The translations under genes were made by a program, and so were the position numbers. 12,008 bases of DNA, taken from Acidobacteriaceae bacterium (lineage in GTDB: Bacteria; Acidobacteriota; Terriglobia; Terriglobales; Acidobacteriaceae). The stretch lies in contig JASIJX010000356.1 in NCBI GenBank assembly GCA_030049955.1, positions 1-12,008 on the forward strand. The letters are read 5' to 3'. Shown piece after piece: positions 1 through 7,098 of the stretch (positions are counted from its first letter, which is position 1; every line of letters begins with the position of its first letter). The notes under the pieces were generated by a model. That model had not been told where the DNA came from. It was given only the letters and a program-made list of their open reading frames with translations, and searched no databases.

Positions 1-180
1 GAACATCTCTGTCCGCCGCTTCGCCCGCTTCAACCGGAAAAATCAGTCAAGAGAAACAGGCGGGCGCCCCACACCAAAGTAATTACACGCTTTCTGGACT
101 GCGACGATATGATGTTGGCGCTGTCTCATAGTTTATTTCTCCCCAGCCGTCTGCACGTGACGAATCGATCATTTCCTGCG

Positions 181-200
181 GCTTTTTAATACTAAAAAGC
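181..200. repeat. 8-bp inverted repeat upstream of the HD-GYP gene
   Basis: GCTTTTTA and TAAAAAGC form perfect 8-bp arms around a 4-nt loop (ATAC), 56 nt before the HD-GYP start codon. It could be an operator or a leader hairpin. No T-tract follows it on the + strand, so it is unlikely to be a terminator there. Its function is unknown. Confidence 0.35.
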
Positions 201-255
201 AAAGGCGCCGGGGGACGCACCAATCGACCCGCGGTGAGCGTCACCTGGAGCAGAT

Positions 256-1914
256 ATGCGCTTTCGAACGCGGGCGTTCTTGTTGTGCTTTGTTCCTTTC
301 GCCTTTTTGTGCGCGGCCAGTTTCCGGATAGCGCAAAGTCTGGTCGAATCTGCGGTGCGCAGTGATCTGCTTGATCATCTCAGAACAAGTCAACTCTCCC
401 TGAGAAATGCCCAGGCGAAGGCCGACCTCCAGAACAGCCGCTTTCTTAGCATCGAGGCAGAAAGCCCGGAGTTCAGGTCGGGAATGCTGCTTCTCCTGTC
501 GAATTCTCCTCGCGGCGCTTCGCGTACATCGATGGAAGATCGTCTGCGCGTGATTGGTGAGCAGATGGGATTCGATCTTCTGTTTGCTTCCGCACCGAAT
601 GGCACGCCGTTGGCTGGAGTTGTACGCCAGCCTGCAGTCAAAGCGGACCGGGCAGGGCAACTCATCCCATTGGAAAATACGCTCGTCGCCCAATCCCCCA
701 CGGGGCTGCTTGTCCTCGGTGGCAGGATGTTCCAGTTCGCATCGGCGCCCGTTCGTGGGGGCGCGGGAAATATTGGGACGCTCTACGTGGGGAAATACTT
801 CCACCTCCCTCAGCCAGGCGACCCCGCTGTTCTGGTCCACGATGGAGAGGTAATCGACTACAACCTCGACAACGTGCCAAATAGGCAAATCCAGTCGGCC
901 ATGAACGGCTGTGCCGGCCGGCAGGAATGCGATTTTCGTCTGGGCAGCGCTAACTGGACCGCCATTCCCATGCAGGACCTGGGTGGCGGGTACACGTTGT
1001 GGAAGCTTGAAAACGTGGACGAGGCCACCGGCCCGATTCGAAAACAGCTGCAAAGCTTGTTCTTGATGATGGAGTTCGGCTCGCTCTTCCTCGCGTTGTT
1101 GAGCAGCATCATCACATCGCGTTCCATCGAAAAGCCGATTGCTCTCGTCATTTCACAGCTTCGCAATGCGGAGCAGACCGGCGTATTGCCGGAAGCTTCG
1201 CTGGATCTCTCCCCGACGACGGAAGCCCGCGAACTGGCGGAAAGCTACACTCGCGCCGCGGTGTCCGCACGCAATGCGCGTCAGAAACTGCAGTCCGCTT
1301 ATGTGGAGTTCATCGGCTCTCTGGCCAACGCACTCGATGCGAGCGATGCTTATACAGCGGGCCACAGCGAACGCGTGAGCCAATATGCGAGTGCCACGGC
1401 CGAGGCAATGGGTCTGGAGAGAAATCAGGTGGAGCAAATTCGCATAGGCGCTCAGTTGCATGACATCGGCAAGATCGGCATCCCCGATAACGTGTTGCAG
1501 AAACCCGGCCGGCTCACCGCAAAGGAATTTGCCATTGTTAAGGAGCATCCCATCATCGGGCGCAGAATCCTCGAGGGGGTCGAGGGACTCGCGCCGTATC
1601 TCGACGCGGTTGAGTTGCACCATGAAAATTGGGATGGCAGCGGTTATCCCAGGGGTCAGTCAGGCGAGGAGACTCCAATCGACGCGCGCATTATCCATGT
1701 GTCGGACGCCTACGATGCGATGACGAGCCACCGTCCCTACCGCCGAGGCTTGACCCACAAGCAGGCGACCCATGAGCTGATTCGGTGCGCCGGAACTCAG
1801 TTTGATCCATACGTGGTGGAGGTATTCGTGAATCTGCCGCATGAGGTCTTCTACGGATTTTTGCTTGATGACCGCAGCCTTGTGCAGGAGCCTGAAACGG
1901 CTGAGGCGCGCTAG
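256..1914 (+). CDS. Membrane-anchored HD-GYP domain protein, probable c-di-GMP phosphodiesterase
   Basis: A 552-residue sensor-effector protein expected to hydrolyse the second messenger c-di-GMP in the cytoplasm in response to an extracytoplasmic signal. The start is supported by GGAG at 247-250. One membrane helix spans about residues 7-28. A roughly 240-residue periplasmic part follows, possibly Cache-like, with a likely disulfide pair C219/C225. A second helix lies at about 268-288, then a HAMP-like linker (about 289-345) and the HD-GYP domain (about 350-530). The metal and catalytic residues are present: H370, H402-D403 followed by IGKIGIP, H455-H456 and the GYP triplet at 463-465. An intact HD plus GYP set is typical of active members of the family. 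It stands alone, with no co-directional partner closer than about 190 bp. The ligand of the sensor part cannot be read from the sequence. Confidence 0.9.
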   Translation: MRFRTRAFLLCFVPFAFLCAASFRIAQSLVESAVRSDLLDHLRTSQLSLRNAQAKADLQNSRFLSIEAESPEFRSGMLLLLSNSPRGASRTSMEDRLRVIGEQMGFDLLFASAPNGTPLAGVVRQPAVKADRAGQLIPLENTLVAQSPTGLLVLGGRMFQFASAPVRGGAGNIGTLYVGKYFHLPQPGDPAVLVHDGEVIDYNLDNVPNRQIQSAMNGCAGRQECDFRLGSANWTAIPMQDLGGGYTLWKLENVDEATGPIRKQLQSLFLMMEFGSLFLALLSSIITSRSIEKPIALVISQLRNAEQTGVLPEASLDLSPTTEARELAESYTRAAVSARNARQKLQSAYVEFIGSLANALDASDAYTAGHSERVSQYASATAEAMGLERNQVEQIRIGAQLHDIGKIGIPDNVLQKPGRLTAKEFAIVKEHPIIGRRILEGVEGLAPYLDAVELHHENWDGSGYPRGQSGEETPIDARIIHVSDAYDAMTSHRPYRRGLTHKQATHELIRCAGTQFDPYVVEVFVNLPHEVFYGFLLDDRSLVQEPETAEAR

Positions 1915-2105
1915 CGCCTGGCGCGCTATCGGAGCAACCACTCCTCGTTTGTACGGGACGAAAGCTGCGCAGCATTCCATCGGATACGGAAATAGCTGGG
2001 AAAGCATGAACTCGCCAGCAAAATCCTCCCATTCCTCAGCCTGGAACAGCTAAACTGATGACCACGTCCTCATGCACTTCGAAAAAAGGAAAGAGACTGC
2101 GTGCC

Positions 2106-2657
2106 ATGAAGAAATGGATTTTAGCCGCATTGCTCGTTGCCACTACCGCGATCGCGCAGCAGACCCACAACGAATACGAGCCGCCGAACGCGCCGGGGGC
2201 TGGTCAGAAACTGCTCGCGCAATTTGCGGGCAACTGGGACGTCGTGAAGACGTTCTTCCCGCGGAATGGAAAGCCGATCGTAACGAAGGGCACGTGTAAG
2301 CAATACATGATCCAGGACGGCAAGTTCCTGGAGTCGGATTTCACGTTCTTCAATCCTGACGGAAGCTCGAGCACCGGCACTGGAATCTCCGGCTTCGATT
2401 CCAAAACCAACCGTTTTACCACCGTGTGGTTCGACTCGCGGCAGACGACGATGTCTATCCGCCAGAGCGACGGCACGTTCGACGGCAAAGACATCGTTCT
2501 GTGGGACACGCCTCTCGACCCCGACCATCCCGGACGCAAAACCGTGGCGCGCGCACACCTTGAGGAGGGCGGCCGCGTCCTCATCCATCGCCATTTTTTG
2601 ATTGACGACAAAGGAAATGAGCGGATGATGATCGAGTTGCGGCTGACGAGGAAGTAG
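2106..2657 (+). CDS. Secreted DUF1579 family protein
   Basis: A 183-residue exported protein of unknown function. I chose the ATG at 2106 over the in-frame ATG at 2058 because 2106 is preceded by AGGAAAGAG (2087-2095) and opens a clean signal peptide: KK, then a hydrophobic run, then a cleavage site after AIA at about residue 17. The mature part has the look of DUF1579: an early AGNW motif, then alternating beta strands with DGKF, FNPDGSSS and a GISGFDSKTNRFTTVWFDS stretch, and a C-terminal strand rich in charged residues. DUF1579 proteins are predicted to be small beta-rich barrels and have no established activity. The gene faces the - strand lipoprotein ORF tail to tail. The next terminator-like hairpin downstream is 320 bp away (2977-3004). 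Confidence 0.8.
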   Translation: MKKWILAALLVATTAIAQQTHNEYEPPNAPGAGQKLLAQFAGNWDVVKTFFPRNGKPIVTKGTCKQYMIQDGKFLESDFTFFNPDGSSSTGTGISGFDSKTNRFTTVWFDSRQTTMSIRQSDGTFDGKDIVLWDTPLDPDHPGRKTVARAHLEEGGRVLIHRHFLIDDKGNERMMIELRLTRK

Positions 2658-2748
2658 CTTCGCTGACCACGCGCACGAGCTTCCAGCTTCCGCTCTCTTT
2701 GCTCCATACATTGTTAAACCGTGCCGTCGCGTCCAGGTGCTCCTGCCT

Positions 2749-2880
2749 CTAACCGCGAGCATAGAATCTCTGAATTCCCGCCTGAATTGCGCCGAACCCG
2801 GGCGCAGTACCGCCCCGAGGCGTCACGAAACCGCATGATACAAGCACCAAAACAACCAACAAGAGAGGCCGCCTCGTCAT
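2749..2880 (-). CDS. Possible small lipoprotein (43 aa)
   Basis: A short ORF reading ATG at 2880 to TAG at 2749. It is preceded by a good Shine-Dalgarno sequence, AGGAGAG, about 9 nt before the ATG. The product begins MTRR, continues with a hydrophobic run (PLLLVVLVLV) and has a lipobox-like LVSC with the acylated cysteine at residue 16. A short tail rich in Gly and Ala follows (residues 17-43). The charge, hydrophobic core, lipobox and ribosome site in the right order argue for a real small lipoprotein of the inner or outer membrane. I do not recognise a family. It starts 97 nt beyond the hairpin at 2977-3004, so it would need its own promoter or read-through. It could also be the remnant of a longer lipoprotein gene. 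Confidence 0.45.
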   Translation of the reverse strand: MTRRPLLLVVLVLVSCGFVTPRGGTAPGFGAIQAGIQRFYARG

Positions 2881-2976
2881 GTTGTTTTTCTCTCCTGCAA
2901 GCCCCTTACGCAGCAGATCGAAGCCTGGTTTCTCGCCGGTCTGACTCTTGGTAGAAACAGATCATCCAGACAGAAC

Positions 2977-3004
2977 AAAGGGCAGCCCACGCGGGCTGCC
3001 CTTT
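2977..3004 (-). terminator. Conserved-stem terminator after DUF899 (copy 1)
   Basis: A perfect 12-bp stem, AAAGGGCAGCCC with GGGCTGCCCTTT, around a 4-nt loop. On the - strand it is followed by TTTGTTCTG, and on the + strand by TTTT. It lies 120 nt past the DUF899 stop codon and could serve as a bidirectional terminator for the convergent + strand gene. The stem sequence is shared with hairpins at 5945-5971 and 9023-9050. Confidence 0.75.
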
Positions 3005-3123
3005 TGCCGTCCTGAGACGCAGTGGATCCGGGTCGAAGGACCGGCCCAAGCGCTCCAGTCAGTAATCCTCCGTTATTCAAGACTCAAGCCGACTTTCGGC
3101 GGGATATCGCACGATGTCCCGGA

Positions 3124-3903
3124 CTACCCGACCTCTGCTGGCACGTAGCGTCCCGCTGAGTTGACATGCCCGCCTGCTTCATAACGGTCATGATGTCGCA
3201 CCCAATCTGCCAAGGTGAAGGTAGGGCCATTCTCGTTTCTGCCCTTCGGCGTGAGATCCAGGTAAAAGTAGGTAGTCAATCCCAGTTCGTCACCGCGCGC
3301 ATAGCAGGAATAGGTGTGAAAGATATCGCCGGCCGGGTCCTTGACGAAGACGCTGACGCCGGAGACTTCTTCGCTGGGGTATGGCAAATCGCGCTCCTCA
3401 AAGTTGTAGAAGACTTTGCCGCGTGCAAGATCGTCCTTTGTAAAGGACACGTGATAGTCGAAATTGAAATCGTTGGCAAAGGAAGAAACCCACTTGAAGC
3501 GCCAGCCCATACGCTTGCGGAATGCCTCGATCTCAGTCAGGGGAGCGCGTGAAACGGCGACATAGGTGACATCGTGATGCTCCAGGTGAGTGAGGGCGCC
3601 TTCGACGTGGTCGGAGCCAAAGGAGCAGCCGACACAGCCCTCCTTCCAGCCGGGACCGAACATAAAATGGCGGACGACGAGTTGGCTGCGCCCGTCAAAG
3701 AGGTCCGCGAGACTCACTTTGCCCTGTGGGCCGTCGAAGAGATAATTCTTCTCGACTCTGACCCGTGGAAGCTCGCGCCGAAGAGCGCGGACGGCGTCGT
3801 ACTCGCGGGTGAGGGCCTTCTCTTTGGCCAGCAGTTCTCTGCGGGCCGCCAGCCATTCTTCACGCGACACTGCTTTCGGGGTTGCTGCTGCGGTATTAGA
3901 CAT
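3124..3903 (-). CDS. DUF899 family thioredoxin-like protein
   Basis: A 259-residue cytoplasmic protein of the DUF899 family, which has a thioredoxin-like fold and no firmly established substrate. Visible family features are an N-terminal helical part (SREEWLAARRELLAKEKA, residues 13-30), RVEKNYLFDG, a beta-strand plus CxxC region (FGPGWKEGCVGCSF, cysteines C90 and C93) that sits where thioredoxins keep their redox centre, then VSRAPLTEIEAFRKRMGW, FNFDYHVSF and a C-terminal YFYLDLTPKGRNE segment. The ATG at 3903 is preceded by GGGAGAG. Its first 8 nt (ATGTCTAA) contain the stop codon of the CPFC small-membrane-protein gene upstream, so the two are translationally coupled. Both probably depend on the ECF-type promoter at 4105-4131. 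A redox or detoxification role is inferred from the cysteines and the neighbours only. Confidence 0.88.
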   Translation of the reverse strand: MSNTAAATPKAVSREEWLAARRELLAKEKALTREYDAVRALRRELPRVRVEKNYLFDGPQGKVSLADLFDGRSQLVVRHFMFGPGWKEGCVGCSFGSDHVEGALTHLEHHDVTYVAVSRAPLTEIEAFRKRMGWRFKWVSSFANDFNFDYHVSFTKDDLARGKVFYNFEERDLPYPSEEVSGVSVFVKDPAGDIFHTYSCYARGDELGLTTYFYLDLTPKGRNENGPTFTLADWVRHHDRYEAGGHVNSAGRYVPAEVG

Positions 3904-4051
3904 CTTTCTCTCTCCCTTCGTCTGAGTTGGAAACCGTTGCTGCTGCTTTATTGGGGTTGCGGCGAAGTTTCAACGCCAGTGCTGCGAGACCTCCCGTTGA
4001 GGTTGCACTGATTGCGGCCAGCGCCAGCGTTGACCAGCAAAAAGGACACAT
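3896..4051 (-). CDS. Small CPFC membrane protein (51 aa), coupled to DUF899
   Basis: A 51-residue ORF running from the ATG at 4051 to a TAA at 3896. It has a strong ribosome site, GGGAGG, about 5 nt before the ATG. The product opens with MCPFCW, giving a CxxC pair at residues 2 and 5. A single probable membrane helix follows (about residues 7-27, ending GGLAALAL), then a basic stop (KLRR) and a polar tail. The last codons overlap the DUF899 start by 8 nt, a classic sign of a co-translated pair. It sits 96 nt downstream of the sigma factor gene, and that gap holds an ECF-type promoter. I do not know a named function. I recall similar very short CPxC-opening membrane proteins in other genomes but cannot verify that here. 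A redox or metal-linked partner of DUF899 at the membrane is inference. Confidence 0.75.
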   Translation of the reverse strand: MCPFCWSTLALAAISATSTGGLAALALKLRRNPNKAAATVSNSDEGREKDV

Positions 4052-4104
4052 GCGTTACCTCCCGTTAGCGGCATCTGGCCGCCGGATATGTCTTCTATGG
4101 GGAT

Positions 4105-4131
4105 AACGGGTGAAGCAGGATGATTTCGACA
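4105..4131 (-). promoter_or_regulatory. ECF-type promoter of the CPFC-DUF899 unit
   Basis: On the - strand: TGTCGA (4131-4126), a 17-nt spacer, then CGTT (4108-4105). The start codon at 4051 lies about 54 nt downstream of the -10. The -35 extends to TGTCGAAAT, identical over 9 nt to the promoter at 5798-5824, with the same spacer length. TGTCGA as the -35 matches what I recall for ECF42 sigma factors. Confidence 0.65.
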
Positions 4132-4147
4132 GGGACGGCGAAGAAAA

Positions 4148-5383
4148 TCAGCCTCGTTTATTGAGCAGGAAATGCCGGATGGCGGGATCGTCTGCCAGGC
4201 CAATGGCGCGATCAAAGGCATCTCGCGCTTCCGCCGTGTTTCCAAGGCGCTCGAGAAGATGAGCGCGCACCGCCCAGTAAGGCTGATATGCGGATGCTGC
4301 CTGAAGATCGATGGCGTTCAGCGCAGCCAGTCCGGCCTCCGCCCCACCCGCCTCGCCGAGCGCTGCCGCGTATCCGGTGCTCACTCCGAGCGAGGGGTGG
4401 ATGCGGAGGAGCTGACCATAGAAGGCTACAATGGCAGGCCACTCAGTACGGCGGCCGTGCGCTCGTTCCGCATGGACAGACTGAATTGCGGCCTCAAGCT
4501 GAAAGCGTCCGATGCAACGGCGTTCCGCAGCTTCGGCCAGCAAACGTTCTGCCTCCTCAATCAGCGGAAGCGACCACTGCCGCGAGTCCTGCTCGGAGAG
4601 AGGAATGTACTGGCCTGCGAATCCGCGCCGCGCCGCGCGACGAGCTTCACAGTGCAGCATAAGCGCCAGCAGCCCGCGCACCTCGGGCTCATCTGGCATC
4701 AGGTGCAGCAGCACCCGCGCAAGCCAGATCGCCTCTTCGGCAAGTTCGCGCCCGCGCTCGCTTGCCCCGGCCATGTCATCCCATCCAATGCCAAAGGCAG
4801 CATAGATGGCTTCGAGGACTGCATCCAGGCGGCTGGGCAACTCGCTCTTCTGGGGGATTTCAAAAGGAACGCCGGCCTCGCGAATGCGGCCCTTGGCGCG
4901 CACCAGCCGCTGCCCCATGGTTGACGCCGGAACAAGGAAGGCCTGCGCGATGCGGGCCGCCTCGAGGCCCAATACCGCCTGAAGCATGAGCGGTGTATGC
5001 ATGTCCGCGCTGATTTTTGGATGGGCGCAGGCAAAGAGCAACTTCAGGCGCTCATCCGGAAACTCCGGCGCAGCTGGGGCCTCAGCGCCGTTCGTTCTCA
5101 TCAGGGTTAACGTGTGCTCGCTGGCCAGCACGACATTCTCATGGCGCACGCGATCGATGATCCGGTGGCGCGCTGTGGTCAGCAGCCAGGCTTCCGGTTT
5201 TTGTGGAACGCCATCGCGCGGCCATGCCGTAAGCGCCGCCAACAACGCCTCGCTAAGAGCATCCTCTGCGCTGGCCAGATCGTGCGTGTGCGCCGCAAGA
5301 TAGGCAACAAGGCGGCCGTAGGATTCTCGAGCGATCCGTTCGACAGCGCGATGCGTCCACTCCTGATTGTTGTCGTCGCTCAT
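4148..5383 (-). CDS. ECF42-type RNA polymerase sigma factor with C-terminal helical extension
   Basis: A 411-residue sigma factor, about twice the length of an ordinary ECF sigma. Region 2 spans about residues 20-82 (SYGRLVAYLA, ASAEDALSEALLAAL, then KPEAWLLTTARHRIIDRVRH). Region 4 spans about 110-170 (ERLKLLFACAHP, then an HTH ending MGQRLVRAKGRIREA). The remaining 240 residues form the extension typical of this group (DUF6596 plus TPR-like helices): EAIYAAFGIGW near 191, LALMLHCEARRAAR near 239, RFQLEAAIQSVHA near 293, and a last repeat LLERLGNTAEARDAFDRAI near 376. No anti-sigma gene is adjacent, which suits this group, where the extension is thought to control activity. The ATG overlaps the stop of the DGPF gene as ATGA, so translation is probably coupled. 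It should recognise the two TGTCGA promoters in this locus, including its own. Confidence 0.92.
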   Translation of the reverse strand: MSDDNNQEWTHRAVERIARESYGRLVAYLAAHTHDLASAEDALSEALLAALTAWPRDGVPQKPEAWLLTTARHRIIDRVRHENVVLASEHTLTLMRTNGAEAPAAPEFPDERLKLLFACAHPKISADMHTPLMLQAVLGLEAARIAQAFLVPASTMGQRLVRAKGRIREAGVPFEIPQKSELPSRLDAVLEAIYAAFGIGWDDMAGASERGRELAEEAIWLARVLLHLMPDEPEVRGLLALMLHCEARRAARRGFAGQYIPLSEQDSRQWSLPLIEEAERLLAEAAERRCIGRFQLEAAIQSVHAERAHGRRTEWPAIVAFYGQLLRIHPSLGVSTGYAAALGEAGGAEAGLAALNAIDLQAASAYQPYWAVRAHLLERLGNTAEARDAFDRAIGLADDPAIRHFLLNKRG

Positions 5384-5748
5384 TCCTCAATCCGCCGCTT
5401 TGTTTCAGGCGCCAGAGGGCGAACCTCTACGGATCCCACAGTGACCGCGGGGCACCGTGCCGCCCATTCGAGAGCCACATCGCGAGACGGGAGTTCCAGA
5501 AGGATAACTCCCGCTAGTTGCTCTTTGGTGTCGGCATATGGGCCATCCTGTACGCGGCGGGTCCCGTTCCGTACTGCAACTGTTGCTCCGGAGTGAGGAA
5601 GTTCGAGCGGATTTCCCCCAAGGTAGATTCCCGCTTCAAGCATTGATTTGTAGTAAGCCCGCCAGGCTCCGCGATAGGGGTCGGGATCCTCGTTATTGCG
5701 CATGGCAAAGGCTTCGGGCGATTCATAGATCAGCAGGGCGAATTGCAT
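5380..5748 (-). CDS. YCII-related DGPF domain protein
   Basis: A 122-residue protein of the YCII/DGPF family (ferredoxin-like fold). The family opening MQFALLIYESPE is followed by the signature DGPYADTKEQLAG (residues 68-80), the version of the DGPF motif found in this group, and a C-terminal VGSVEVRPL strand. The start at 5748 has AAGGAG (5759-5754), 5 nt away. It is the first gene of a two-gene operon with the ECF42 sigma factor, which it overlaps by 4 nt (ATGA). DGPF genes next to ECF42 sigma factors are a well-known pairing. The biochemical role of DGPF proteins is not settled; small-molecule binding or an effector of the sigma factor are both possible. An ECF-type promoter lies 50 nt upstream. 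Confidence 0.92.
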   Translation of the reverse strand: MQFALLIYESPEAFAMRNNEDPDPYRGAWRAYYKSMLEAGIYLGGNPLELPHSGATVAVRNGTRRVQDGPYADTKEQLAGVILLELPSRDVALEWAARCPAVTVGSVEVRPLAPETKRRIEE

Positions 5749-5797
5749 GGGGTCTCCTTAACTTGAGATCGAATGCGTTAGTGATCATCCTACTGGT

Positions 5798-5824
5798 GAC
5801 GGATGAGAGGGTGGTATTTCGACA
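5798..5824 (-). promoter_or_regulatory. ECF-type promoter of the DGPF-sigma operon (probable autoregulation)
   Basis: On the - strand: TGTCGA (5824-5819), a 17-nt spacer, then CGTC (5801-5798). The start codon at 5748 lies 49 nt downstream of the -10. The spacer, the extended TGTCGAAAT and the distance to the gene closely match the promoter at 4105-4131, so one sigma factor, most simply the ECF42 encoded here, should read both. Confidence 0.7.
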
Positions 5825-5944
5825 TCTCCGGTGGGCAAATTACACCACATGCTGCTCTGTCCATTCTGAATCATCAGGAAAAGTCCGCCCGCTCCTCGTC
5901 TCGCAACAGGAGAAAGACCGCCCATGCCGCCCTCGAAAAACAAG

Positions 5945-5971
5945 AAAGGCAGCCCACTCGGACTGCCCTTT
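5945..5971 (-). terminator. Conserved-stem terminator after acr3 (copy 2)
   Basis: On the - strand: AAAGGGCAGTCC, loop GAGT, then GGGCTGCC-TTT, followed by CTTGTTTTT. It is a degenerate copy of the hairpins at 2977-3004 and 9023-9050, with one base missing and one mismatch. It begins 31 nt after the acr3 stop and ends the ars operon. Confidence 0.75.
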
Positions 5972-6001
5972 CCAGTGCGATTGAGAAGGCCTGAGTCCAG
6001 T

Positions 6002-7090
6002 TCAAACCGACCGGGCGCCGGTAGCACAGAACCCTTCTATCTCTGCAGATTCCGGGCTCACGAAGTACCGGCGCTGGAAGTGCAGAGCTAGATTAACAAG
6101 CGCGATCATTACGGGCACTTCGACCAGAGGACCGATTACCGCCGCGAACGCCGCGCCGGAATTAATGCCAAACACCGATACGGCCACAGCGATCGCCAGT
6201 TCGAAGTTATTTGAGGCAGCCGTAAACGAGAGCGTTGTCGTCTTCGAGTAGTCGGCGCCAAGCTTTCGGCCCATGTAAAACGACACCAGGAACATCACCA
6301 CAAAGTAGATCAAGAGCGGTAGTGCGATCCTGAGCACGTCCAAAGGCAGACGCACGATGTACCCGCCCTTGAGAGAAAACATCACCACAATGGTGAATAG
6401 CAGGGCAACGAGCGTCATTGGCGCGACTCGCGGCACAAAATTCCGGTCGTACCATTCGCGCCCTTTCGCTCGGACCAGCGCCGTGCGAGTCAGAAAGCCT
6501 GCGATAAACGGAATGCCGAGATAAATGAAAACGCTCTTTGCGATCTCGCCGATGGAGACGTTGACCGTGGCGCCGCGCAGGCCGAACCATCCGGGTAGCA
6601 CTGTGATGAACACCCAGGAGTAAACCGAGTAGAAGAAAACCTGAAAGAGCGAATTGAACGCCACCAAACCGGCTGCGTATTGCGTGTCGCCTTTCGCCAG
6701 TTCGTTCCACACGATTACCATGGCGATGCAGCGCGCCAATCCAATCATGATGAGGCCGGCCATGTACTCCGGATATCCGCGAAGGAACATGATGGCAAGC
6801 ACGAACATCAAAACCGGCCCGATCAGCCAGTTCTGCGCCAGCGACAGCGCTAGAACGCGCTTGTTGCGGAAGACCTCGTGCAGTTCTTCGTATCGCACCC
6901 GCGTGAACGGCGGGTACATCATCAGGATCAGTCCCGCCGCAATGGGCACAGACGTTGTGCCGATGCTGAAGCGATTCAGAAACGGCACGACGCCGGGAGC
7001 AAGCCAACCCAGCGCAATGCCCAGAACCATCGCGGCGAAGATCCATCCCGTCAGGTAACGATCCAGAAAAGACAACCGGCTCTTCTTCAC
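6002..7090 (-). CDS. acr3: Acr3 family arsenite efflux transporter
   Basis: A 362-residue integral membrane protein of the ACR3 (BART superfamily) type, with about ten hydrophobic helices. It exports arsenite from the cytoplasm using the proton-motive force. The diagnostic residues are visible: a cysteine in the fourth helix (C121 in [13 protein letters not shown]), the [14 protein letters not shown] segment (about 291-304) and a glutamate in the last helix region (E324 in [13 protein letters not shown]), both known to be needed in ACR3 proteins. It starts with GTG at 7090, with AGGAGG overlapping the arsC stop codon, and follows arsC after 8 nt. It is the last gene of arsM-arsC-acr3. The length is slightly longer than a typical bacterial Acr3 because of a short C-terminal tail (about 345-362). 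Confidence 0.95.
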   Translation of the reverse strand: MKKSRLSFLDRYLTGWIFAAMVLGIALGWLAPGVVPFLNRFSIGTTSVPIAAGLILMMYPPFTRVRYEELHEVFRNKRVLALSLAQNWLIGPVLMFVLAIMFLRGYPEYMAGLIMIGLARCIAMVIVWNELAKGDTQYAAGLVAFNSLFQVFFYSVYSWVFITVLPGWFGLRGATVNVSIGEIAKSVFIYLGIPFIAGFLTRTALVRAKGREWYDRNFVPRVAPMTLVALLFTIVVMFSLKGGYIVRLPLDVLRIALPLLIYFVVMFLVSFYMGRKLGADYSKTTTLSFTAASNNFELAIAVAVSVFGINSGAAFAAVIGPLVEVPVMIALVNLALHFQRRYFVSPESAEIEGFCATGARSV

Positions 7091-7098
7091 GCTTCCTC

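Larger units (their letters stand above)
2658..3123. other. 466-bp gap between convergent DUF1579 and DUF899 genes
   Basis: Apart from the possible small lipoprotein ORF (2749-2880) and the hairpin at 2977-3004, I see nothing coding here. A 77-codon + strand ORF at 2721-2954 has no ribosome site and an unconvincing composition. Confidence 0.6.

Noticed and set aside
497..502. Further TGTCGA hexamers, for example in the HD-GYP, arsM, arsR and sigma coding regions
   Set aside because: They lie inside genes and lack CGT at the 17-nt spacing; the number is about what chance predicts.
1905..1928. GC-rich hairpins around the HD-GYP stop codon (TAGCGC/GCGCTA)
   Set aside because: Short stem with no T-tract, in naturally GC-rich sequence; not enough to call a terminator.
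4061..4110. CCCGTTA/TAACGGG inverted repeat that could hide the ribosome site of the CPFC gene
   Set aside because: One arm overlaps the -10 of the predicted ECF promoter, so it would not be present in the RNA from that promoter.
4172..4924. 250-codon + strand ORF opposite the sigma factor
   Set aside because: Antisense shadow of a clear ECF42 sigma gene; no ribosome site or recognisable domain.
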